Positions 1 to 5,191 of a stretch of DNA of 5,191 nucleotides are shown in pieces. Location of the stretch: NCBI GenBank assembly GCA_902491135.1, contig CABUGR010000104.1, positions 1 to 5,191 of the forward strand, read 5' to 3'. The stretch's first letter is position 1. Each line of letters starts with the position of its first letter. Below the pieces are notes generated by a model, which was given only the letters and a program-made list of their open reading frames with translations, did no database searches and had not been told where the DNA came from. Origin of the DNA: an uncultured Collinsella sp. (GTDB lineage Bacteria; Actinomycetota; Coriobacteriia; Coriobacteriales; Coriobacteriaceae). The position numbers and the translations under genes were made by a program.

Positions 1-690
1 TTTGGCCTTGAGATTTCGCCTGAGCGCCTGGTCGAGATTATGCTGGAACTGCAGGACCAGGGTGCCAACAACATCAATTTGGTGACGGCGACGCACTATG
101 CGCACCTGTTGCCTGCCGCGATTGCTGCGGCGCGGACGCGCGGGCTGGTCATCCCGATCGTCTACAACACGAGTGGCTACGAGCGCGCGAGTGCCGTGGC
201 GGCGCTGGGCGACCTGGTCGATGTGTGGCTCACCGACTTTAAATATGCCGATGCCGGGCTTGCGCAGTCGCTTTCTCATATTAAGGACTACCCGCGCGTG
301 GCCGTGTCGGGTCTGGCCCAGATGGCGCGCGAGATCGATCGCCGCGGGGGGGAGCTGGTGGATGAGGGCGGGCTCATGAAGCGCGGCATCATCGTGCGCC
401 ACCTGGTGCTGCCGGGGCATGCGGATGACTCGTGCCGCGTGTTAGACCTGGTGTGGCAGACGGTGGGCGACGTGCCGATCTCGGTCATGAACCAGTACAC
501 GCCCAATGCACTCATGCGCGAGCAGGGCGGCGACCTGGCGCGCGCCGTGACGCGCGAGGAGTACGAGCTGGTGCTCGACCATGCCGACGACCTGGGCTTT
601 ACGACGATGTTTTGGCAAGAGGGCGGCGCGGTAGACGAGAGCTTCACCCCGGCCTTCGACACCACTGGTGTCCTCACCAGCGCAAAGTAG
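1..690 (+). CDS. Radical SAM protein, PflX type (COG1313), 5'-truncated by window edge
   Basis: The frame is open from base 1 to the TAG at 688-690, giving 229 residues of a protein that begins outside the window. The first ATG (base 40) is internal: codons before it read FGLEISPERLVEI, which continues the family alignment. Recognisable family blocks, by residue from base 1, are NLVTATHY (26-33), VYNTSGYE (54-61), a D-W-L-T-D-F-K-Y strand (74-82), RHLVLPGH (133-140) and MNQYTP (163-168), followed by the usual E-E-Y and DLGF near the C-terminus. This matches the PflX-like family, annotated as putative pyruvate formate-lyase activating proteins. Such proteins bind a 4Fe-4S cluster and cleave S-adenosylmethionine; the exact target of PflX is not established. 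The CxxxCxxC cluster motif should lie upstream of the window, so it cannot be checked. No glycyl radical enzyme gene is visible here. Family assignment is confident, substrate is not. Confidence 0.9.
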   Translation, partial: FGLEISPERLVEIMLELQDQGANNINLVTATHYAHLLPAAIAAARTRGLVIPIVYNTSGYERASAVAALGDLVDVWLTDFKYADAGLAQSLSHIKDYPRVAVSGLAQMAREIDRRGGELVDEGGLMKRGIIVRHLVLPGHADDSCRVLDLVWQTVGDVPISVMNQYTPNALMREQGGDLARAVTREEYELVLDHADDLGFTTMFWQEGGAVDESFTPAFDTTGVLTSAK

Positions 691-698
691 TGCGTTCG

Positions 699-737
699 TC
701 GATGATTTTTCTGGGACGGGGATTAAAAAATCATCGA
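699..737. repeat. Perfect 12-bp inverted repeat with 15-base loop, downstream of the radical SAM gene
   Basis: Arms 699-710 (TCGATGATTTTT) and 726-737 (AAAAATCATCGA) are exact reverse complements around the loop 711-725, which contains GGGACGGGG. The first arm begins 8 bases after the stop codon at 690. There is no T-run after either arm on either strand, so it is not a standard intrinsic terminator. It could protect the 3' end of the upstream mRNA, or be a copy of a dispersed intergenic element. Its AT-rich arms contrast with the GC-rich surroundings. Confidence 0.7.
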
Positions 738-800
738 GAGGATCGCCTGTTCGAAAAGTTGCCAAAATAGCCGCGCTCCAAAAAGACTGGTTATTGGGCG

Positions 801-828
801 TTGACAGTTGGCGAGCCGTAGGTAAAAT
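801..828 (+). promoter_or_regulatory. Sigma-70-type promoter of tRNA-Ala
   Basis: A perfect -35 hexamer TTGACA (801-806) is separated by 16 bases from TAAAAT (823-828), one mismatch from the TATAAT consensus. A start near 835 would leave a leader of about 7 bases before the tRNA, which is typical. It is the only strong promoter-like pair I see on the plus strand of this window. Confidence 0.75.
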
Positions 829-841
829 ATCGACTTGTCCT

Positions 842-914
842 GGGGACGTAGCTCAGTTGGGAGAGCGCTGCCGTCGCATGGCAGAGGCCGAGGGTTCGAC
901 TCCCTTCGTCTCCA
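842..914 (+). tRNA. tRNA-Ala (anticodon CGC)
   Basis: A full 73-base cloverleaf folds by eye. The acceptor stem 842-848 pairs with 907-913; the D stem GCTC/GAGC is at 851-854/863-866; the anticodon stem CTGCC/GGCAG is at 868-872/880-884 around the loop 873-879 with anticodon CGC at 875-877; the T stem 890-894/902-906 encloses TTCGACT. The third acceptor pair is G3:U70, the main identity determinant of alanine tRNA, which supports the anticodon assignment (codon GCG). The discriminator base is A (914). CCA is not encoded (CCC follows), so it must be added after transcription. The gene has its own promoter and terminator. Confidence 0.96.
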
Positions 915-928
915 CCCTTGGATTTGAT

Positions 929-960
929 AAGCCGCTGACATTGTGTCGGCGGCTTTTTTT
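929..960 (+). terminator. Intrinsic terminator of the tRNA-Ala gene
   Basis: The stem 931-940 (GCCGCTGACA) pairs with 944-953 (TGTCGGCGGC) with one T-G wobble around a TTG loop, followed by seven T (954-960). Flanking AA (929-930) can extend the stem into the T-run. It lies 15 bases after the tRNA 3' end and ends 18 bases before the next gene's ATG. Confidence 0.92.
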
Positions 961-963
961 GAA

Positions 964-970
964 AGAAAGG
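964..970 (+). promoter_or_regulatory. Ribosome binding site fixing the start at 979
   Basis: AGAAAGG lies 8 bases before the ATG at 979. It favours this start over an in-frame GTG at 943, which lies inside the terminator hairpin and has no such site. Confidence 0.6.
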
Positions 971-978
971 GCTGCACC

Positions 979-1437
979 ATGGCCGAGCTTGAGTCCCAAC
1001 CATTGTCCGACGAGGAGCGCGCTGAGTTGGAAGAGCTCCGCGCCGAGAAGGCCCGCCGCGAGGCTCGGGAAGAGGCCCGTCGCGAGCGTGAGGAGCTGGC
1101 TGCCCTGCGTGCCGAGCGTGCGAAGGCCGAGGAGGTCGCCGCGAACGCCGCATCCGCATCGGCGCCCGCGCCCGCACCCAAGCCCGCTGCTGCGAAGCCT
1201 GCACCTGCCGCGCCCAAACCTCAGCCTAAAAAGGCCGCTCGTCCCAAGTCCGTCGAGCCCAAGCCGAGCCGTGACGAGATGACCTTTGCCCAGCGCATGG
1301 TTACCTCCAAGGAACCTACGGGCGAGAACGAGATCCCCGGCATGGCGCCGGCTCAAAAAATCATCATTGTCCTTGCCCTCATCGCGTTTATCGTCTTTAT
1401 GGTTTACACGATCACGGGCAGCATGGGCCTGCACTAA
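979..1437 (+). CDS. Unnamed 152-aa coiled-coil protein with one C-terminal membrane segment
   Basis: I do not recognise a named family. The protein has three parts. Residues about 10-55 are almost entirely Glu, Arg, Ala, Leu and Lys in a heptad-like pattern, predicting a long charged helix or coiled coil. Residues about 56-95 are an Ala/Pro/Lys linker, likely extended. After a short conserved-looking stretch (about 99-125, including MTFAQRM) comes one hydrophobic helix, about 128-148 (III to TIT), ending in GSMGLH. There is no signal peptide, so the likely topology is tail-anchored: N-terminal domain in the cytoplasm, a few residues outside. The start at 979 follows AGAAAGG by 8 bases. It sits directly behind the tRNA terminator and 82 bases before the NAPRTase gene, with no obvious promoter of its own. 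The low-complexity composition makes similarity searches prone to false hits; a structural or scaffold role is only a guess. Confidence 0.82.
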   Translation: MAELESQPLSDEERAELEELRAEKARREAREEARREREELAALRAERAKAEEVAANAASASAPAPAPKPAAAKPAPAAPKPQPKKAARPKSVEPKPSRDEMTFAQRMVTSKEPTGENEIPGMAPAQKIIIVLALIAFIVFMVYTITGSMGLH

Positions 1438-1506
1438 CCTGTTCGCGCCGGGCTCCATGCCCGCACGTCCGCCTCGCCCAACCCTCAACCTCTGCACCAC
1501 ACATTC

Positions 1507-1512
1507 GAAAGG
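1507..1512 (+). promoter_or_regulatory. Ribosome binding site fixing the NAPRTase start
   Basis: GAAAGG lies 7 bases before the ATG at 1520. The same frame is open back to 1286, but that extension overlaps the preceding gene and has no family similarity, so 1520 is the start. Confidence 0.6.
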
Positions 1513-1519
1513 TCGCCCC

Positions 1520-3025
1520 ATGGCTTTGACCGACATCTCGCATCCCACCGACATTGCAATGCTCACCGATCTGTACGAACTCACTATGGCCCAGGGCCTG
1601 TGGGAGAGCGGCAAGGCCAATGAGCAGGGTTGTTTTACGGCGTTTTACCGCGACCATCCCTTTGGCAGCGCCTATGCCGTCATGTGCGGCACCGCCGAGC
1701 TGCCCGAGCTTGTCGAGAACCTGCGCTTTACGCCCGAGGACATCGACTATCTAGCTTCGCTCCAGGCTCCGGCCGGCGGCGCGATGTTTAAGCCTGCATT
1801 CCTCGACTACCTGCGCAACTTCCGTGCGCACGTGAACATTGACGCCGTGCCCGAGGGCGAGCTCGTGTTTCCGCGCGAGCCCATGGTGCGCGTCACCGGC
1901 CCGTCGCTGGAGTGCCAGCTTCTCGAGACCGCGCTGCTCAACATCGTCGGCTTCCAGACGCTTGTTGCCACCAAGACGGCACGCGTGGTGTTGGCGGCCG
2001 ACGGTCGTCCCGTGGCCGAGTTTGGCCTGCGCCGTGCCCAGGGTCCCGATGGCGGCCTGGCCGTCGCGCGCGCGAGCTACGTTGCCGGCTGTTCCTCTAC
2101 GTCTAATGTGCTCGCCGGTCGCCGCTACGGTATTCCCGTCTTTGGCACGCATGCGCACAGCTGGGTGATGAGCTTCGATTCCGAGCTCGAGGCCTTCCGC
2201 GCATTTGCCAAGTCGAGCCCCAAGAACTGTACGCTGCTCATCGACACCTACGATGTACGCGAGGGCTGCGAGCATGCCATTACGGTTGCCAAGGAGATGG
2301 AGGCGGTGGGCGAGCGCCTGTCGGCTATTCGCATCGACTCGGGCGACCTCGCCAAGCTGTCCAAGTATGTCCGCGGCCGTTTTGATGCTGAGGGCCTGCC
2401 CTATGTGGGGATTTCGGTCTCCAACGACCTGGACGAGTACACGATCCAGTCGCTGCTCGACCAGGGTGCGCCCATCGATAGCTTTGGCGTGGGCACCAAG
2501 CTCGCGACCTGCTACGATCAGCCGGCGCTGGGCGGCGTGTACAAGCTTTCGGCCCGCCGCGCGAGCGAGACGGACCCGTGGACGCCGGTGGTGAAGCTTT
2601 CCGAGCAGCCCTACAAGCGCACGATTCCCGGCGTGCAGCGCGTGCGCCGTTATTACGATGGCTTTGGCGGCCCGGTCTGCGACATGATCTATGACGAGGA
2701 CCATCTGGCAGGTGAGGGCGCCGCGCGCGGCAATACCCTCGTGGCCGTAAACGATGCGGTGCTGGTGACCGACGTGTCCGAGCTTGAGTATCGTGAGCTG
2801 CTGGTGCCGATCGTGCGCGACGGCAGTGCGGTTGCTCCGCGTGAGAGCATCAAGGACGCGCGCGAGCGCTGTGCTTGGGCACTCGATCATCTGGACGCAG
2901 CTTTCAAGCGCTTCCTGTACCCGCAGACCTATGTTGTGGGCATGGAGCAGGGCCTGGCTCAGGTGCGCGACGAGCTCGTGCGCAAGAACATGGCCGCGGC
3001 TTCGGCTTTCCCCTGGGCTCACTAA
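1520..3025 (+). CDS. pncB: Nicotinate phosphoribosyltransferase (NAPRTase)
   Basis: The 501-residue product joins nicotinate to PRPP with ATP use, giving nicotinate mononucleotide, the entry step of NAD salvage (Preiss-Handler pathway) in the cytoplasm. The N-terminus has the diagnostic DLYELTMAQ (17-25). The central active-site block begins EFGLRRAQGPDGG (167-179) and runs to GTHAHSW (209-215), in which His213 is the expected phosphorylated histidine. Barrel strands follow as IDTYD (241-245), IRIDSGDL (270-277, PRPP/phosphate region) and SFGVGTKL (321-328). The C-terminus carries the extra domain of the longer, human/Gram-positive-like NAPRTase form rather than the shorter E. coli form, and the length is normal for that class. 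GAAAGG seven bases before the ATG supports the start. The gene lies 82 bases after the small membrane-protein gene and 79 bases before proB, all on one strand, with no terminator between. All key motifs are intact. Confidence 0.96.
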   Translation: MALTDISHPTDIAMLTDLYELTMAQGLWESGKANEQGCFTAFYRDHPFGSAYAVMCGTAELPELVENLRFTPEDIDYLASLQAPAGGAMFKPAFLDYLRNFRAHVNIDAVPEGELVFPREPMVRVTGPSLECQLLETALLNIVGFQTLVATKTARVVLAADGRPVAEFGLRRAQGPDGGLAVARASYVAGCSSTSNVLAGRRYGIPVFGTHAHSWVMSFDSELEAFRAFAKSSPKNCTLLIDTYDVREGCEHAITVAKEMEAVGERLSAIRIDSGDLAKLSKYVRGRFDAEGLPYVGISVSNDLDEYTIQSLLDQGAPIDSFGVGTKLATCYDQPALGGVYKLSARRASETDPWTPVVKLSEQPYKRTIPGVQRVRRYYDGFGGPVCDMIYDEDHLAGEGAARGNTLVAVNDAVLVTDVSELEYRELLVPIVRDGSAVAPRESIKDARERCAWALDHLDAAFKRFLYPQTYVVGMEQGLAQVRDELVRKNMAAASAFPWAH

Positions 3026-3104
3026 TTCCTTGGGCGGTAGGGGCGAGTCACGCTCCCTTGGCCGCCAGCTCGGCCGCTCGCTGAACAGTTGATTGGTTTG
3101 ACGT

Positions 3105-4232
3105 ATGACGACTTCTTATAAAACGATGGTGGTAAAGATCGGTTCGTCCACGGTGGTGGGCGCCGATGGCAAGGTCAACCGCGCCTTTATCGGCGGACTT
3201 GCCGATCAAGCCGCAGCGCTGCGCAAGCTCGGCTGGCGTCTGGTCGTGGTGAGCTCGGGCGCTATTGCCTGTGGCTATCCCGTGTTGGGCTTCGACCGCA
3301 AGCCGGTCGGCGACCTTCCGAGCCTGCAGGCCTGCGCCTCGGCTGGTCAGTGCATCATCTCGTCGGCCTACGACGAGGGGTTCCATGCGCGCGACCTGCT
3401 CACCTCGCTCGTACTGCTCACGCGCCACGACACGGCCCGCCGCACGTCCTACCTGCATGCACGCGACGCCCTGCTGCGCCTGGTGGAGCTGGGCGTGGTG
3501 CCGGTCGTCAACGAGAACGATACCGTCACCGTCGACGAGATCAAGTTTGGCGACAACGACACGCTGGCGGCGCTTGTGAGCTGCCTGGTTTCTGCCGATC
3601 TGTGCGTGACGCTCTCGGACATCGATGGCCTCTATACCGCCAATCCGCACGAGGACCCCACGGCCGAGTTCGTCCCGGTCGTGCATAAGATCGATGCCAA
3701 GATTATCGCCTCGGCAGGCGATTCTTCGACTTCGGTGGGCACGGGCGGCATGATCACCAAGATTCGCGCGAGCCGCATCCTGATGACGGCGGGTATTCAG
3801 AGCGTGATTTGCTCGGGCGAGGAGCCCGATGCGCTCGTGCGCCTCGCCCGCGGCGAGAGCGTGGGCACGCTGTTCGATCCGCCGGCGGAGCGTCTGGACA
3901 TCGCACCCCGCAAGCTGTGGATCGCACTGGGCGACAAGGCGCATGGCTCGGTGACGGTTGACGACGGTGCCGCGAAGGCGCTGGTCAGCCGTGGCTCTTC
4001 CTTGCTTGCGGTGGGTATTCGCGAGGTCGATGGCCAGTTTGCCGAGGGCGATGTGCTCGATGTGTGCGATCCGAGCGGTATGGTCGTCGCCCGCGGTATC
4101 GCCGAGGCCGATTCGGACGTGCTGGAACTTGCCGCCGGCCGCCGCCAGGACCAGATCGCCAGCAACCGCCTGCTCGCAGATCTGGCAGAGAAGCCGGCGA
4201 TACACAGGGATAACTTGATCGTATTTGCATAA
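3105..4232 (+). CDS. proB: Glutamate 5-kinase with C-terminal PUA domain
   Basis: The 375-residue protein phosphorylates L-glutamate to gamma-glutamyl phosphate, the first committed step of proline synthesis. The amino-acid kinase domain (about 8-255) shows the ATP-site KIGSS (11-15), VVSSGAI (48-54), the glutamate-site NENDTV (136-141), FGDNDTLAALV (148-158), SDIDGLYTANP (171-181) and GTGGMITKI (212-220). A PUA domain follows at about 270-360, recognisable from DDGAAKALVSRGSSLLAVGI and the G-D-V-L-D-V strand. Length and order match typical bacterial ProB (E. coli has 367 residues), where the enzyme is usually feedback-inhibited by proline. An in-frame TGA at 3099-3101 leaves ATG 3105 as the first ATG; a Shine-Dalgarno sequence is hardly visible before it. 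The usual partner proA is not adjacent: the gene ends at a terminator, so proA must be elsewhere or absent. Confidence 0.96.
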   Translation: MTTSYKTMVVKIGSSTVVGADGKVNRAFIGGLADQAAALRKLGWRLVVVSSGAIACGYPVLGFDRKPVGDLPSLQACASAGQCIISSAYDEGFHARDLLTSLVLLTRHDTARRTSYLHARDALLRLVELGVVPVVNENDTVTVDEIKFGDNDTLAALVSCLVSADLCVTLSDIDGLYTANPHEDPTAEFVPVVHKIDAKIIASAGDSSTSVGTGGMITKIRASRILMTAGIQSVICSGEEPDALVRLARGESVGTLFDPPAERLDIAPRKLWIALGDKAHGSVTVDDGAAKALVSRGSSLLAVGIREVDGQFAEGDVLDVCDPSGMVVARGIAEADSDVLELAAGRRQDQIASNRLLADLAEKPAIHRDNLIVFA

Positions 4233-4234
4233 AG

Positions 4235-4276
4235 AAAGACAGCGCTGCGGATCGTTTCCCGCAGCGCTGTCTTTTT
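4235..4276. terminator. Strong bidirectional intrinsic terminator between convergent genes
   Basis: A perfect 16-bp stem, 4235-4250 (AAAGACAGCGCTGCGG) with 4259-4274, closes an 8-base loop and starts two bases after the proB stop. On the plus strand it ends in TTTTT (4272-4276). On the minus strand the other side reads TTTCTTT, so it can also stop transcription coming from the convergent peptidase gene. Confidence 0.93.
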
Positions 4277-4277
4277 C

Positions 4278-4331
4278 GTGCCGGCACTTGGGGACGTTCC
4301 TATTGTGCCGGCAGGTGGGGACACTCCTTTG
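4278..4331. repeat. Tandem pair of 27-base intergenic repeats (REP-like)
   Basis: Unit 1 (4278-4304) and unit 2 (4305-4331) match at 21 of 27 positions. Shared blocks are GTGCCGGCA, then TGGGGAC two bases later, then TCCT. Unit 1 begins with a perfect 10-bp palindrome, GTGCCGGCAC (4278-4287). Each GGGG-N3-YYCC block could also form a very short hairpin. The pair exactly fills the space from the terminator to the stop codon of the minus-strand gene. The arrangement and the GGGGAC core resemble dispersed REP-like elements mobilised by REP-associated tyrosine transposases (IS200/Y1 type), but no such transposase gene is in the window and copy number cannot be judged here. Confidence 0.65.
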
Positions 4332-5162
4332 CTAGAAGATTCGGCGCAGGTCTCCGCGGTTGAGGGCCTCGTCGAAGAGGTGCTTGAATACCACGCTGCC
4401 GTGCAGGCCGTCGTGCTCGAACTCGTTGGTCACCCAGGCATGCGAGTTGCCCACGCGGCTGAGCGTATCAAGCTGCAGGCCCGAATCCACGTACATGTCG
4501 TCGAAATACACCGCGGCCTGCAGGGGCACCTCGTTGCACGCCAGTCGCTGCGGGTCGTAGATCTTGTCCCAGCTGGTGTCTTCCATCAGCAGGTCCATGG
4601 CGGGCTTGAAGGGCTTGAGCTCGGGCATCTGCTCGAACATCCACGGGAACATGGCCTCGCCGGTAAACATGAGCGGGCGCGCGAGTGTGTCGAACTCGGC
4701 ACGATGGGCCTTCTCCTCTGCTGCGGCCCAGCGAATGGGCATGGTGTCGCCGTCGGCGTAGATAAACTCCTGCAGTGTCCAGTACAGCGGGTTCGTGCGT
4801 GTGTTGGTGCGCTCGAAGGCGCGCATCAAAAAGCTGTCGGATACCGAGGAGCCGCAGCTCAGCGTACCGTCGCCAGTAACAAAAGCGTGATCGATAGTCC
4901 AATGCATGCGCTCAAAGCTCGGCTTCATGCCAAAGTCGCTGCCCATGAGCTGTAGGCGCTCGACCGTCATCGGCGAGCCGTCGGGCAGCACGGGCTTCTG
5001 AGCCTCGAGCGCATCGGCCAGGGCTGCCACGCGCTCGACGTCAGCGGGATAGCGGTCATAATACTGCTGCGTCTTGGCGGCCATGCGCGGGAAGGTGTGC
5101 GCGTAGACCTCGCTGGCGCTCGCCGGCACGTGGGGGATGCCGCCGCAGGTGAAGCTCGCCAT
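4332..5162 (-). CDS. Prolyl aminopeptidase (S33 alpha/beta hydrolase), C-terminal part only; probable truncated or pseudogene
   Basis: The 276 residues match the C-terminal two thirds of the proline iminopeptidase subfamily common in actinobacteria, cytoplasmic enzymes that remove N-terminal proline from peptides. Recognisable blocks are GGIP (7-10), the cap region with EVY-HTFPRMAAK (18-30) and FGMK-SFERMHW (77-88), NPLYWTLQEFIY (124-135), FTGEAMFPWMFE (166-177), YDPQRLACNEVP (202-213), YFDDMYVD (219-226) and WVTNEFEHDGL (243-253). Asp222 and His250, 28 residues apart, fit two members of the catalytic triad. The N-terminal part, with the GxSxGG nucleophile and roughly 150 residues, is missing. 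Codons before the ATG still read PQSS, plausible family sequence, then TAG (complement of 5175-5177) closes the frame. A GGAGGTG (complement of 5178-5184) lies 15 bases before the ATG, too far for normal initiation, and overlaps that stop. So this is probably a nonsense-, frameshift- or deletion-damaged gene whose 5' part, if present, lies beyond the window; a sequencing error is possible. Confidence 0.8.
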   Translation of the reverse strand: MASFTCGGIPHVPASASEVYAHTFPRMAAKTQQYYDRYPADVERVAALADALEAQKPVLPDGSPMTVERLQLMGSDFGMKPSFERMHWTIDHAFVTGDGTLSCGSSVSDSFLMRAFERTNTRTNPLYWTLQEFIYADGDTMPIRWAAAEEKAHRAEFDTLARPLMFTGEAMFPWMFEQMPELKPFKPAMDLLMEDTSWDKIYDPQRLACNEVPLQAAVYFDDMYVDSGLQLDTLSRVGNSHAWVTNEFEHDGLHGSVVFKHLFDEALNRGDLRRIF

Positions 5163-5191
5163 TGAAGACTGTGGCTACACCTCCGTGTGGG

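Noticed and set aside
842..914. tRNA-Ala gene as an integration site for a mobile element
   Set aside because: There is no integrase gene nearby and no repeat of the tRNA 3' end elsewhere in the window.
943..978. Upstream GTG extension of the 979 gene
   Set aside because: It would begin inside the terminator hairpin and translate the T-run. The ATG at 979 has a ribosome site at the right distance.
1451..1465. Short hairpin CGGGC-TCCAT-GCCCG after the small membrane-protein gene
   Set aside because: Only about 5 bp of stem and no T-run follow, which is expected by chance in GC-rich sequence.
853..1620. 255-residue minus-strand open frame across the tRNA and the small membrane-protein gene
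   Set aside because: It runs through a tRNA gene and its terminator; its protein is a low-complexity Arg/Gly/Leu complement of the plus-strand gene.
1751..3022. 423-residue open frame on the minus strand opposite pncB
   Set aside because: It lies wholly opposite a gene with all NAPRTase motifs. Its product is rich in His, Arg and Ala, as expected of the complement of GC-rich codons, and shows no domain.
3048..4205. 385-residue open frame on the minus strand opposite proB
   Set aside because: It is a shadow of a well-supported glutamate 5-kinase gene, with biased composition and no recognisable motif.
4278..4955. 225-residue plus-strand open frame opposite the peptidase
   Set aside because: It starts inside the repeat pair, lies opposite recognisable peptidase sequence, and its His/Val/Gln-rich product looks like an antisense shadow.
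5122..5135. Sequence in the peptidase gene that matches 13 of 14 bases of the 4278-4331 repeat core (GCCGGCAC-TGGGG)
   Set aside because: It encodes the family-typical GGIPHVPA segment, so coding constraint explains it. The match stops at the end of the core, and I see no sign of a recombination joint.

Overview
The window is GC-rich with strong G/C preference at third codon positions. The gene complement (PflX-type radical SAM protein, NAPRTase, glutamate 5-kinase, actinobacterial-type prolyl aminopeptidase) and an Ala/Pro/Lys-rich small membrane protein suggest a high-GC anaerobic actinobacterium, most likely a Coriobacteriia member such as Collinsella. That placement is an impression from protein style and codon use, not a search result.

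Layout from left to right. The window opens inside a plus-strand radical SAM gene (PflX/COG1313 type, 5' end missing), which stops at 690. A 150-base gap follows. It holds a perfect 12-bp inverted repeat (699-737) and then a good sigma-70-like promoter (801-828) for a tRNA-Ala with anticodon CGC (842-914), which ends at a classic intrinsic terminator (929-960). Only 18 bases later starts a 152-residue protein with a charged coiled coil, an Ala/Pro/Lys linker and one C-terminal membrane segment (979-1437). Next come nicotinate phosphoribosyltransferase (1520-3025) and glutamate 5-kinase proB (3105-4232). These three plus-strand genes are about 80 bases apart, with no terminator and no convincing promoter between them, so they may share a transcript that ends at the strong hairpin 4235-4276.

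That hairpin has T-rich flanks on both strands, so it can also end transcription of the convergent minus-strand gene. Between the two lies a tandem pair of 27-base repeats (4278-4331) containing GTGCCGGCA and TGGGGAC cores, which resemble REP-like intergenic elements. The minus-strand gene (4332-5162) is the C-terminal two thirds of an S33 prolyl aminopeptidase. It keeps the candidate Asp and His of the triad but not the nucleophile-bearing N-terminal part, and an in-frame TAG lies five codons upstream of the first ATG, so it looks like a decayed or truncated gene.

The metabolic genes are ordinary: NAD salvage from nicotinate, the first step of proline synthesis, and a presumed glycyl-radical-enzyme activase. 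I found no phage, CRISPR, toxin-antitoxin or defence system. The points most worth following are the intergenic repeat elements, the broken peptidase and the unnamed tail-anchored protein.
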